From an uncultured Acetatifactor sp. (GTDB taxonomy: Bacteria > Bacillota > Clostridia > Lachnospirales > Lachnospiraceae), in contig CAJTXE010000006.1 of assembly GCA_910580225.1 (NCBI GenBank), forward strand, positions 68,632 through 132,631: a stretch of 64,000 nucleotides of DNA, in the 5' to 3' direction. The first letter of the stretch is position 1; each line of letters opens with the position of its first letter. Positions 44,371-53,206 of this stretch are shown here, piece after piece. The notes beneath the pieces are model-generated. The model saw only the letters and a list, made by a program, of their open reading frames with translations. It was not told where the DNA came from and searched no databases. Made by a program: the position numbers and the translations under genes.

Positions 44371-44877
44371 TCAGTCAGAAAATATCTTTCTGGGTGCGAC
44401 ATTTTTCATAATTTTAATCAGGTCCTCAGAAGGACTTAAAAGAATCTTCTCACCGCCTTCGTAGAACATGACAAAACGCCTGTCCGGCTTCAGCTCCTCA
44501 CCGATGCTGAAATCCTTTACTTTCCCAGTACGGTTCCTGTAATTGTCCAGATGATAGCTCTTGATGGGTGCCAGAATTTCGATTCTGTCCAGATGATATG
44601 TTGCAACGCGCTTCCGCTTGGACTTGGCCATAACCTTGTCCACCACCAGTTCCTTGTCCAGATAGAGATATTCGTATTCCAAATCTGTAAACAGATTGAC
44701 AAAATAGGCTCCGCCTCCGGTAAGAATTGCCCCGATCAGCGCGAACATCATCAGCGGCGGAAGAACAAACATCGCCAGCACCAATACCACGGTCAATGTA
44801 ATCAACAGGGTCTTAAAAAATTTGCCCAACAGAGAAGTTTTTGCCTTTACCAGGCATTCTACATAAGCATCGCTCAT
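44371..44877 (-). CDS. Small membrane protein with PH-like domain (possibly DUF6106)
   Basis: A 168-residue protein with two close membrane helices (LLITLTVVLVLAMFVLPPLM and the next segment, residues about 24-65) followed by a strand-rich cytoplasmic domain of about 100 residues. It resembles proteins labelled DUF6106 in clostridia, recalled from memory only. The ATG at 44877 is preceded by AAAGGAAAGG; the longer frame starts in its own promoter region and is rejected. Function unknown. Confidence 0.7.
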   Translation of the reverse strand: MSDAYVECLVKAKTSLLGKFFKTLLITLTVVLVLAMFVLPPLMMFALIGAILTGGGAYFVNLFTDLEYEYLYLDKELVVDKVMAKSKRKRVATYHLDRIEILAPIKSYHLDNYRNRTGKVKDFSIGEELKPDRRFVMFYEGGEKILLSPSEDLIKIMKNVAPRKIFSD

Positions 44878-44962
44878 TTTACATACCTTTCCTTTGTCAT
44901 ATTTTTGCAGCTGCATCATGCTCCCCAACCTTGGAAACTCCGGAAACACTGCCATTACTAAC

Positions 44963-44991
44963 ATAATAAACTATCTTCTCTGAAGTTTCAA
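44963..44991 (-). promoter_or_regulatory. Promoter of the 44877 gene
   Basis: TTGAAA (44986-44991) and TATTAT (44963-44968) on the minus strand with a 17-base spacer, divergent from the promoter at 45053. Confidence 0.65.
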
Positions 44992-45052
44992 GAAAACTTT
45001 CCAAAATATACGAGATTTATCCTTTTTTTAGAATCAGGTTACCGCTGTTTCA

Positions 45053-45081
45053 TTGACAATCTACCTGAATCATATTATGAT
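45053..45081 (+). promoter_or_regulatory. Promoter with long structured leader
   Basis: TTGACA (45053-45058) and TATGAT (45076-45081) with a 17-base spacer. The leader from about 45088 to 45262 (175 bases) can form hairpins (for example GAATAC with GTATTC around 45170-45195); I do not recognise it as a known riboswitch. Confidence 0.8.
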
Positions 45082-45262
45082 GAGTTATGCAAATTGTTTT
45101 TCCCTGCCGGTCCTGCCCCATGCGGCATAAAATACAGATACAGACGCCAATGGGGGCGGAGGCGTAAATGAATACAGATTCCCCGTATTCCGACGCAATG
45201 GGCTGTAAAGCAGGAGCGGAACGGAAATTGGCAGACGGATGATAAGGAAAGGTGGATGACCC

Positions 45263-46021
45263 ATGCCGGTAATGGATGAATTCAAAGAAGAACGGGCAGC
45301 GCTTAGAAACGGAACTCCAAAAGAAAAATTTCAGTATTTTTTAGATTATTATAAATGGTATGTGATTGTGGGGATTCTGGTCCTCGTTTCAGCCGGTTCC
45401 ATCATCTACCAGATGGTGACGCAGAAGGAACGCGCCATCTTTGTTGCTCTGCTCAATGTATATGAACAGGAATCGGCTGAGGAATACCCCCAGAAATTCG
45501 CGGAATACGCCGGTATTGATATGGGAGAATATGATGTTATGTTCGATACCTCCATGTACATGGACGGTTCTGATCTGACGGCATATGACGAGACTACCAT
45601 GGCCACTACCCAGAAGCTGATGGTATACATCGCCGCCCGGGAGATCGATGTACTCATAGCCAGCGAATCCACTACAAATTCTTATGCCTACAATGAAACC
45701 TTCTATGATTTGAGTGTCCTCCTCACAGAGGAACAATATGAAAAATATAAGCCTTATTTCTATTATATGGATCAGGCCGTTGCAGATGCCAGAAACGAGG
45801 CCGACGCCAGCGGAGAAGATTATGTCAATGTACCGGATTACCCTTCCCCGAGAAATCCGGAGGCAATGGAGAATCCCATTCCTGTAGGCATCTATCTGGA
45901 TGCCGCTGAAGCCCTGAAAGAAAACTACCATTTTACGGACGAGACCGTCATCCTCAGCGTAGTGGCAAATACAGAGCATCCGTCCACTGCCGCTCAGTAT
46001 ATTGACTTCGTCTTTCAGTGA
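45263..46021 (+). CDS. Single-pass membrane protein of unknown function
   Basis: A 252-residue protein with a charged cytoplasmic start, a membrane helix (YVIVGILVLVSAGSIIYQMV, residues about 33-52) and an outer domain of about 200 residues rich in Tyr, Asp and Glu with strand-helix alternation. Conserved-looking segments are MVYIAAREIDVLIAS and GIYLDAAEALKE. AAGGTGG lies upstream of the ATG; an alternative ATG three codons in would work too. It stands alone and converges on gatB. Confidence 0.72.
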   Translation: MPVMDEFKEERAALRNGTPKEKFQYFLDYYKWYVIVGILVLVSAGSIIYQMVTQKERAIFVALLNVYEQESAEEYPQKFAEYAGIDMGEYDVMFDTSMYMDGSDLTAYDETTMATTQKLMVYIAAREIDVLIASESTTNSYAYNETFYDLSVLLTEEQYEKYKPYFYYMDQAVADARNEADASGEDYVNVPDYPSPRNPEAMENPIPVGIYLDAAEALKENYHFTDETVILSVVANTEHPSTAAQYIDFVFQ

Positions 46022-46029
46022 ATCCCCTG

Positions 46030-46070
46030 CTGCCGGGCGGCATACATCCGCACCTCCATGCCGCCGGCAG
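46030..46070. terminator. GC-rich hairpin between convergent genes
   Basis: A 13- to 14-base-pair stem with one bulge (46030-46043 with 46058-46070) fills the gap between the 45263 gene and gatB. There is no T-run on either side, so it may be a weak terminator or a block to read-through. Confidence 0.5.
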
Positions 46071-46079
46071 AAACCAAAT

Positions 46080-47687
46080 CTATGAAACCCGGCAGTTGTT
46101 CCGTGTGTACCTGTCATTCAAAATAGGACAGCCTTCTTCCTCTAGCAGCTCCTTCAGCAATTCCTTTACAGAGGCCGGATTCGCCTTTCCCTTCGTGGCT
46201 TTCATCGTCTGCCCCACCAGGAAGCCCACCGCTCTTTCCCTGCCGTTGTAGTAATCCTGCACGGACCGGGGATTAGAGGCAATTACTTCTTCCACCACTT
46301 TTCTCAGGGCACTTTCGTCACTTACCATCCGCAGTCCCTGTTCTTCCACATATTCCTCCGGATCTACATCCCGGTCAAACATCACTTCAAACACTTCCTT
46401 GGCCACTGTGGAATTGATCACTCCGCTCTCTGTCAGCGCAATCAGCTTCGCCAGATGCTCCGGAGAAAAACGCATATCCTCCGGATCAAGTTCCCTTTCT
46501 TTCAGCAGCCGCAGCGTCTCACCCATAAGCCAGTTGGAAACCTTTTTGGGCTGACTGCCCAGCGACACGGCCGCTTCAAAAAGTTCCGCCATATGCCTGG
46601 ACTCCGTAATGATCTCAATATCATAATCGGGAATGGGGTACTCTGCCCTGTATCGCTTCATTTTCTCTGTCCGAAACTCCGGCTGTCGGGCGCGGATCTC
46701 CTCCAGGAACGAATCGCTGATGCTCACCGGCACCAGATCCGGATCGGGAAAATAACGATAATCCTTCGCATCCTCCTTGGAACGCATAGGCAGGGAAACT
46801 TCTTTCCCTTCGTCCCAGCGGCGTGTCTCCTGAATAACAGCCCTGCCTGACTCAATCAGATCAATCTGACGGTTCCGCTCATTTTCAATGGCCCGGGTAA
46901 TGGAGCGGAAAGAGTTCAGATTCTTCATCTCCGTCCGGATGCCGAACTGCTCTGTGCCAAATTCCCGCACGGACAGATTCACATCCGCCCGCATGGACCC
47001 CTCCTGAAGCTTGCAGTCACTGGCGCCCAGATAGCGAATGATCAGGCGCAGCTTTTCCAGGCAGGCGATCACCTCCCGGGCACTGCGCATATCCGGTTCG
47101 GTCACAATCTCAATGAGAGGTACGCCGGAACGGTTGAAATCCACCAGTGTACAATCCTCCCTCTCGTCATGAATCAGCTTACCCGCATCCTCCTCCATAT
47201 GGATTTCGTGTATCCTGATGCGCTTTTTCCCCAAGGTATAAGCGTTCTTATCATTCGGGCCCCCTCGATCTGTCCCATCCTCCTGAAACGCACCCGAAAG
47301 CCCTGTCCCGATTATGCTGCCTTCTGCGGTTTCTACGCTCAGTTTTTCCGGTTCTGTCTCGATTTCCACATACCCGTTCCGGCAGATTGGCAAGTACAGT
47401 TGAGAAATCTGGTAGTTCTGCGGATTATCAGGGTAGAAATAATTCTTTCTGTCAAATTTGCAATACCGCGTAATGCTGCAGTTGGTGGCAAGTCCCACCG
47501 CAATGGCATATTCCAATACCTTTCTGTTCAGCACAGGGAGTGTCCCCGGCATTCCCGTGCACACCGGGCAGGTATGGGAATTGGGACGGCCTCCGAATGC
47601 CGTGGAACACCCGCAGAAAATCTTTGTCTTTGTCGCCAGTTCCACATGCACTTCCAGTCCTATGACTGTCTCATACTCTCTTGCCAT
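46080..47687 (-). CDS. gatB: Asp/Glu-tRNA amidotransferase subunit B
   Basis: The tRNA-binding kinase-like subunit of GatCAB, which converts Glu-tRNA-Gln (or Asp-tRNA-Asn) to the amidated form. The 535-residue protein has VIGLEVHVELATKTKIFCGC at the start, the Cys-rich zinc region (HTCPVCTGMPG), YFYPDNPQNYQISQ, and a C-terminal YqeY-like helical domain. It is longer than the usual 475 residues because of a roughly 25-residue Gly/Asp-rich insertion near residue 140 and a short C-terminal tail. The ATG at 47687 has AGGAGG eight bases upstream. Last gene of gatC-gatA-gatB. Confidence 0.96.
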   Translation of the reverse strand: MAREYETVIGLEVHVELATKTKIFCGCSTAFGGRPNSHTCPVCTGMPGTLPVLNRKVLEYAIAVGLATNCSITRYCKFDRKNYFYPDNPQNYQISQLYLPICRNGYVEIETEPEKLSVETAEGSIIGTGLSGAFQEDGTDRGGPNDKNAYTLGKKRIRIHEIHMEEDAGKLIHDEREDCTLVDFNRSGVPLIEIVTEPDMRSAREVIACLEKLRLIIRYLGASDCKLQEGSMRADVNLSVREFGTEQFGIRTEMKNLNSFRSITRAIENERNRQIDLIESGRAVIQETRRWDEGKEVSLPMRSKEDAKDYRYFPDPDLVPVSISDSFLEEIRARQPEFRTEKMKRYRAEYPIPDYDIEIITESRHMAELFEAAVSLGSQPKKVSNWLMGETLRLLKERELDPEDMRFSPEHLAKLIALTESGVINSTVAKEVFEVMFDRDVDPEEYVEEQGLRMVSDESALRKVVEEVIASNPRSVQDYYNGRERAVGFLVGQTMKATKGKANPASVKELLKELLEEEGCPILNDRYTRNNCRVS

Positions 47688-47794
47688 ACTTCCAGCCTCC
47701 TGATTTCCCATGATACAGACTCTGTTTCCTTTTGACATTTACAGGTTTCCCCTTACAGCCTGCTGCCACTTCCATCCCTGGCGGGCATCACAAA

Positions 47795-49282
47795 CTATTT
47801 TCCGGTTCCCTCCCTCAGCCGCTCATAAGTATATGCGATCTGCAGCAGCTTCTTCTCCTGAAAACAATCCCCAATCAGCTGCAGCCCCACGGGCAGCCCT
47901 TTCCCATCCGTGCCGCAGGGAATACTCATTGCCGGAAGCCCTGCCAGATTCACGGAGATGGTATAGATATCTCTCAGATACATTTTGATGGGATCTGTCA
48001 GACTCTTCCCCAGCTTCGGAGCAGTGGTGGGCGCCACCGGTCCCAAAATACAGTCATATTTTGTAAAGGCCCGGTCAAAGGCCTGTTTGATCATGGCCTT
48101 GACCCGCAGCGCTTTCAGATAATACGCCTCATAGTAACCGGAACTTAGAACAAAGCTTCCCAGCATTATGCGGCGCTTTACCTCGGCGCCGAAGCCCCGG
48201 GAGCGGGTCTGCCTGTACATCTGATGCAGTTCCCGGGCATCCCTGTCCCGATAACCGTACTTGATACCGTCGAAACGCTCCAGGTTGGAGCTTGCCTCCG
48301 CCGCAGCAATGGTATAATAGGCGGGAATGGCATAGTCCACCAAATCTAAGTGAAATTCTTCCATCACCGCACCGTTGGCTTTCAGAAGTTCTGCCGCCTT
48401 CAGAACGGCGTTTCGGACTTCCCTGTCTGTCCCACTGTTGTTTTTATCTCTTAAAGAGATATATTCTATCGGAATTCCGATATGCATTCCTTTTACGTCT
48501 TTTTTCAGTGCCGCTGTAAAATCCGTATCTTTACGGACAATTAAAGTGGAATCTCTGCAGACCGGTTCTGTATTCCCCGGCACATCCGAAGCAAGCGTCT
48601 CCAAAATCACCGCACAGTCTTCTACGGTTCGGCACAGCGGTCCGACCTGGTCCAGAGACGAGCCATACGCCACCAGCCCATACCGGGACACCGTACCATA
48701 AGTAGGCTTCATCCCCACCACGCCACAGTGGGAAGCCGGCTGCCGGATAGAGCCGCCGGTATCCGATCCCAGGGCAAAAAAGCACTCTCCCGCTGCCACT
48801 GCCGCCGCGGAACCGCCGGAAGACCCTCCCGGCACATACTCCGGGTTGCGGGGATTTCGCGTGGAACCATAGGCCGAAGTCTCCGTGGTGGAACCCATGG
48901 CGAATTCGTCCATATTGGTCTTGCCCACCATCACCGCACCGGCATCCTCCAGCTTCCGCACCGCATCCGCGGAGTAGGTGGGAACAAAGTTTTCCAGGAT
49001 TCGGGAACCGCAGGTGGTACGCACGCCTTCCGTACATAAATTATCCTTCACTGCCATGGGCACACCTGCCAGAGGCCCGGACAGTTCCCCTGCTTCTATC
49101 TGTTCCTGTACCCTGGCCGCTTTTTTCAATGCATGTTCCTTATCCACCGTCACATAGCAATGATAAGTCTCATCTGTCTCCTCTATTTTGTCCAATACTG
49201 CCTCCATGGCTTCCACAGCGGTGGCCCTGCCTTCCCTTATCAGCCTGCCCAACTCCACTGCGGAAAGAGATAAGAGTTCCAT
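47795..49282 (-). CDS. gatA: Asp/Glu-tRNA amidotransferase subunit A
   Basis: The glutaminase subunit of GatCAB. The 495-residue amidase-signature protein has the catalytic Lys in VAVKDNLC near residue 80, and the Ser-cisSer-Lys triad completed in GGSSGGSAAAVA and GSDTGGSIRQPAS. It releases ammonia from glutamine and channels it to GatB. GGAGG precedes the ATG. It lies 120 bases after gatC and about 107 bases before gatB; the gaps hold no other gene. Confidence 0.97.
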   Translation of the reverse strand: MELLSLSAVELGRLIREGRATAVEAMEAVLDKIEETDETYHCYVTVDKEHALKKAARVQEQIEAGELSGPLAGVPMAVKDNLCTEGVRTTCGSRILENFVPTYSADAVRKLEDAGAVMVGKTNMDEFAMGSTTETSAYGSTRNPRNPEYVPGGSSGGSAAAVAAGECFFALGSDTGGSIRQPASHCGVVGMKPTYGTVSRYGLVAYGSSLDQVGPLCRTVEDCAVILETLASDVPGNTEPVCRDSTLIVRKDTDFTAALKKDVKGMHIGIPIEYISLRDKNNSGTDREVRNAVLKAAELLKANGAVMEEFHLDLVDYAIPAYYTIAAAEASSNLERFDGIKYGYRDRDARELHQMYRQTRSRGFGAEVKRRIMLGSFVLSSGYYEAYYLKALRVKAMIKQAFDRAFTKYDCILGPVAPTTAPKLGKSLTDPIKMYLRDIYTISVNLAGLPAMSIPCGTDGKGLPVGLQLIGDCFQEKKLLQIAYTYERLREGTGK

Positions 49283-49402
49283 ACTGCCTCCATTCTGATG
49301 CGTTTATCCGCATCTCTTGCCCACTGCACGCAGATTTTCCCATTCAGAAAAAAATTTCGGCTGCAGAAGACATATTTCTAACATATCAAAACAGAATCTG
49401 TT

Positions 49403-49696
49403 TCAGTCGAAGGTTTTTGGCACTGCAAACATATCGTCTTTCCGGGCAGGCGCATTCCGAAGAATTTTTTCGGTTTGTTCCCCGTTCGTAACCACATCCT
49501 CCCGAAATACGTTCTGTACCGGGAATACATGGGACATGGGTTCCACTCCCGCGGTGTCCAGCTCGTTTAATTTGTCGATGTAGGCAAGCATTCGGCTCAT
49601 ATCCCTTTCCGCCTGTTTCTTCTCTTCTCCTGAGAGCGCCAGTTTGGCAAGTATTCCCACATATTCTATGGTTTCGTCAGTGATCTTCTTTTCCAT
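49403..49696 (-). CDS. gatC: Asp/Glu-tRNA amidotransferase subunit C
   Basis: The 97-residue stabilising subunit of GatCAB. The typical start (ITDETIEYVGILAKLALS) and MLAYIDKLNELDTAGVEPM are present, followed by the extended tail with FREDVV. The start was set to the ATG at 49696 with AAGAGG upstream, since the longer open frame adds an unrelated 51 residues. First gene of the operon. No standard promoter was found directly upstream. Confidence 0.95.
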   Translation of the reverse strand: MEKKITDETIEYVGILAKLALSGEEKKQAERDMSRMLAYIDKLNELDTAGVEPMSHVFPVQNVFREDVVTNGEQTEKILRNAPARKDDMFAVPKTFD

Positions 49697-50031
49697 ATCG
49701 ATTCCTCTTCCTGTCCCTGCTGCCGTACATTTCATTGGGCACACCGTTCTGTTTTTATCCCCGCTTCGGCAGTTTTTCACCAAAACAAAATACCTCATAA
49801 CGGATTGCCAGCTTCCACAACGTCTCTCCATCATAGCCGGCCAAAACACAGACTTCTACCGTTTACCTCTGCAAAAGCAATAAAAAGCCCGGAACACGGT
49901 AAATCCGCATCCCGGGACGAATCGTTTCTATACACTTAACATGTGCCGTGTCTCCTTTCGCCCCGTGGGAAACAAAATTTTCATCCGCTGTGACATCACA
50001 TCCCCAAGCCCTGTAGTCATGTTCGGTAAAT
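49697..50031 (-). other. Intergenic region with strong terminator at 49881-49916
   Basis: On the minus strand a 12-base-pair stem (49905-49916 with 49888-49899, several G-T pairs) is followed by CTTTTTATT. This is an intrinsic terminator that ends the acyltransferase message. The remaining bases hold a short open stretch resembling a LysM fragment (see findings) but no supported gene. Confidence 0.8.
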
Positions 50032-51093
50032 TCAGCACAGAAACCTTCCGATCAGAGGAATCCTCCTAAGACATGCGGCAAACACGGAACACACCGCAAA
50101 ACTTCCCAGTGCAAGCAGCGGAATCCCTGCTATATTGGGGATCAGCATGCTGTCAATGCCCCGCTCCGCCAGGACCTCCAGCAAACCGATGTGCATGACA
50201 TAGACCCCCAGGGTATCCCCGGACAATTCCCTGATTATCCCGGCAGCCCGCTTTCCATAAGGGACGCTGCCCATCACACTGGTAAAAAACAAAAAAATCG
50301 CTGTCACGATTACGAAAGTTCCCAATCCATAACTGTCATAGAGCTGCCCCACCGGTGCATCCGCCCGGATGGACAGATACCTGTTCAAAATGATATTGAA
50401 CAATACACTGGGAAGCACACAGAGATAGACTGGCTTGTGCCACCTTTCCCCAATTCCATAGTGCGCAATATAATATCCCCATACAAAATACCCCAGGTAA
50501 CTGCTAACCAGCCCCAATTCATCTATATCCGCCAGCCCCTCCAGATAACCCACAAAGTAATTTCCGCACAGGGCCGACAGCGTATAAACCACTATTTTCA
50601 GGCAGAAAAAAAGAATCAGAAAATACTGGAGATTTTTCTTTTCGGCATGTTTGATCCAGGTACTCAGAACCGGAAGCAGCATGTAGATTCCGACGATCAT
50701 GGGCAGAAACCATAAATGATATCTGCCGCTGAGCATTTCCTTCAAAACAGCCTTCCATCCCACCTCCTGCAGATTATAATTTCTGCAGTCATACAGGCCG
50801 TACAACCCGGACCAGATCCAATAGACCGCCATCAGCCGGAAAATATTATGAAAATAAAGCCGCTTCACATCCAGCTCTTTCTCCATAAAGATCGCACCGC
50901 TGATCATTACAAAAATGGGAACGCCAAAGCGGAACAGGGCATCCCAGGCATCTGCAATCTGCCATTCCCTGCCAGTCACCGGAAGAACATACCATTTCTG
51001 TCCCGCACAGTGCAGCATTACCACGCTGAATGCCGCTACGATGCGAAGCAAATCATAATGGACCATCCTCTTGTCCTGCGACACAGTTTCCAT
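50032..51093 (-). CDS. Acyltransferase 3 family membrane protein
   Basis: About 353 residues with ten membrane helices, typical of the acyltransferase-3/OafA-WecH family, which O-acetylates cell-surface glycans. The conserved His is in the first helix (LLRIVAAFSVVMLHCAG), and the later WFLPMIVGIYMLLP segment is also characteristic. No SGNH domain follows, so it is the short form. The preferred start ATG has GGAG nine bases upstream. It is not adjacent to the glycan cluster but could act on the same polymer. Confidence 0.9.
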   Translation of the reverse strand: METVSQDKRMVHYDLLRIVAAFSVVMLHCAGQKWYVLPVTGREWQIADAWDALFRFGVPIFVMISGAIFMEKELDVKRLYFHNIFRLMAVYWIWSGLYGLYDCRNYNLQEVGWKAVLKEMLSGRYHLWFLPMIVGIYMLLPVLSTWIKHAEKKNLQYFLILFFCLKIVVYTLSALCGNYFVGYLEGLADIDELGLVSSYLGYFVWGYYIAHYGIGERWHKPVYLCVLPSVLFNIILNRYLSIRADAPVGQLYDSYGLGTFVIVTAIFLFFTSVMGSVPYGKRAAGIIRELSGDTLGVYVMHIGLLEVLAERGIDSMLIPNIAGIPLLALGSFAVCSVFAACLRRIPLIGRFLC

Positions 51094-51261
51094 GACTCCC
51101 GTCTCCTTCTCCCACACCAATTCTGCGCCTTCCGGTGCGGCCTGTCCCCCGCCGAACCAGTCTCCTTTGTTCTTCCTGCCGGCAGCCTGTCTTCTGCCAT
51201 TTTACCCTCTGCCCAACGATCTGTCAAATTCTTTCTACCGCCGGAATCTTCAAAATACTTT

Positions 51262-52119
51262 TCAGATCCGGCCTTCAAATACTGTGACTGCAGGCCCTGT
51301 CATATAGATCTGATTCTTCTCCCTGTCCCATTCGATCAGCAGTTCACCGCCCAGAAGCCTGACTGTGACGGCACTTTCCAGCAACTCATTTAAGACCCCG
51401 GCTACAGCCACCGCGCAGCAGCCTGTCCCGCAGGCCAGGGTTTCCCCGGTTCCCCTCTCCCATACACGCATAAAGCAGGTTTTGGGATCTATTACCTCCA
51501 CGAATTCCGTATTGACGCGTTTGGGGAATCTGGAATGATGTTCGAACAGCGGCCCTATGTGTTCCAGGTCCATCCCGGCAACATTCGTGGTAAAAATCAC
51601 AGCGTGGGGATTGCCCATGGATACGCAGGTGATGCGGTACTCCCTGTCATCCACTTGAATCGGCTCGTTTACAACCAGATCTCCCACAGCCTGTACCGGA
51701 ATCATGGCCGGTTCCAGAATGGGACTGCCCATGTTGACACGGACCTGCTTCACGGTTCCCCGATCATCCGGATCGTCCGATTCTCTCTCCACTGTCAGCT
51801 CCAGCAGCTTTTTCCTGCCTGCGCTGATCACACTTACCTGTTCCGAATCCGTTAGACCGTAATCATATACATATTTTCCCACACAACGTATCCCATTTCC
51901 GCACATCTCCGCTCTGGTCCCGTCAGCATTGTACATTTCCATCTCGAAATCAGCCTCCCGGGAAGGGTTGATGAAGATAACCCCGTCTCCTCCGATGCCA
52001 AAGTGTCTGTGGCTGAGCTTCCTTACCAGATCGGGCTTCTTCGACAGCTCAATCCTTTCCTGGAATCCATTTATATAGATATAGTCATTTCCGCATCCCT
52101 GCATCTTAGTGAATTTCAT
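51262..52119 (-). CDS. dapF: Diaminopimelate epimerase
   Basis: Converts LL- to meso-diaminopimelate for lysine and peptidoglycan synthesis. The 285-residue protein has both catalytic cysteines: MCGNGIRCVGKYVYD near residue 75 and LACGTGCCAVAVAG near residue 220. FTKMQGCGNDYIYIN at the start is also typical. AGGAGG lies six bases before the ATG at 52119. It is divergent from the small gene at 52318. Confidence 0.97.
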   Translation of the reverse strand: MKFTKMQGCGNDYIYINGFQERIELSKKPDLVRKLSHRHFGIGGDGVIFINPSREADFEMEMYNADGTRAEMCGNGIRCVGKYVYDYGLTDSEQVSVISAGRKKLLELTVERESDDPDDRGTVKQVRVNMGSPILEPAMIPVQAVGDLVVNEPIQVDDREYRITCVSMGNPHAVIFTTNVAGMDLEHIGPLFEHHSRFPKRVNTEFVEVIDPKTCFMRVWERGTGETLACGTGCCAVAVAGVLNELLESAVTVRLLGGELLIEWDREKNQIYMTGPAVTVFEGRI

Positions 52120-52317
52120 TCTGTTCCTCCTCACTCCGTTCCGCCGGCCTGTGCCCGCACAGCGGTTGAAGGCTTTTCCTGCCCCGTCTATATTTTAGCA
52201 TTCCGAATTTTTCATTTCAATAGGAAATTCGGTTACAAATGCCTTAACACCGAATATTTCCCGTTTTTTTCACATATCTATTATAAAGAAAATGACTAAA
52301 CATTTAAGGGGAATGGG

Positions 52318-52791
52318 ATGAGTGCTAAAACCAAAATCGTCGTACTTCACATGAAAGAGCTGATCTATACAGGGATTTTTGCCGCTCTGGGAGTTCTGCT
52401 CATTATTTTGCTGATCCTGATGTTCCTGCCAGGCAAGGATAGAAAAGACTCTCCTGCACCTGATACGGAGCCGGAAACAGCGCAAACCGCCTCTCTCTAC
52501 ATACCGGGCATTTATACCACCGAACTGGTATTAGGCAGCGAGTCCATCGATGTGGAAGTGATTGTGGATAAGAATTCCATCACAGACATCCGGATGGTCA
52601 ATCTCAACGAGGCTGTCACCACCATGTATCCGCTGCTTCAGCCCACATTTGATTCCATCTGCGATCAGGTGATGGAACTGCAGTCCCTGGACTCCATCAG
52701 CTATGATACTGAAAGCAAGTATACCTCGCTGGTCCTTTTGGAGGCGATCCAGAACTCGCTGGATAAGGCGAAAACAGCAGAGGCGGAATAA
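52318..52791 (+). CDS. Small membrane protein with FMN-binding-like domain
   Basis: A 157-residue protein with a membrane helix (IFAALGVLLIILLILMFLPG, residues about 20-40), a Pro/Glu/Thr linker, and a domain beginning YIPGIYTTEL with VDVEVIVDKNSITDI. This layout resembles FMN-bind domains that carry flavin on a conserved Thr-Ser motif, but the usual SGAT/T motif is not evident; the match is tentative. AAGGGG precedes the ATG. It is followed at once by a terminator hairpin. Confidence 0.7.
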   Translation: MSAKTKIVVLHMKELIYTGIFAALGVLLIILLILMFLPGKDRKDSPAPDTEPETAQTASLYIPGIYTTELVLGSESIDVEVIVDKNSITDIRMVNLNEAVTTMYPLLQPTFDSICDQVMELQSLDSISYDTESKYTSLVLLEAIQNSLDKAKTAEAE

Positions 52792-52806
52792 TTTCCGCCT
52801 CTTTCT
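52779..52806 (+). terminator. Terminator of the 52318 gene
   Basis: A perfect 10-base-pair stem (52779-52788 with 52793-52802) spans the stop codon and is followed by TTCTT. It separates this gene from the convergent glycan cluster. Confidence 0.8.
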
Positions 52807-52823
52807 TGCTTATGAATTCCTGC

Positions 52824-53174
52824 TCATTTCGTACTACCGCCTTTTATTCCATTCAGCAACACCCGGATCGGCTTCGTGATTCTCCAGCAGAAGGAATTCT
52901 CCATGTTAAAAATCCATTGCTTTAAATCTGTAATTTCCTGATTCAGAGCCTGAATCTGCGCCTTCTTTTCATTCAGTTCCATGTAAACTGCATCTGCTTT
53001 TACAGCCACGCGCTCCATCTGCTCTTTCATGTTTTCGTTTTCTTCCGCTAATGCTTCATTTTTCCTGCATCTGTCCCGGTATTTTCTTTCCAAGTCTTCA
53101 AACTGCACAATCCTGTCGTTTACAACTGAATTCCATATGGAAAAATCTGCTTTCTTTTCTGCTTTGCTGTTCAT
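52824..53174 (-). CDS. Coiled-coil tail protein of the glycan cluster
   Basis: A 116-residue protein, mostly a coiled coil (residues about 25-90, with regular Leu/Glu/Lys heptads), ending in SFCWRITKPIRVLLNG. This ending is common at the C-terminus or in spacers of polysaccharide glycosyltransferases and rhamnan-type synthesis proteins, so the gene may be a chain-length or scaffold factor or a remnant of a larger transferase. Last gene of the cluster, 32 bases after the epimerase. Confidence 0.65.
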   Translation of the reverse strand: MNSKAEKKADFSIWNSVVNDRIVQFEDLERKYRDRCRKNEALAEENENMKEQMERVAVKADAVYMELNEKKAQIQALNQEITDLKQWIFNMENSFCWRITKPIRVLLNGIKGGSTK

Positions 53175-53206
53175 ATCCGCCTCCTTACATCACACATAAA
53201 ATATTT

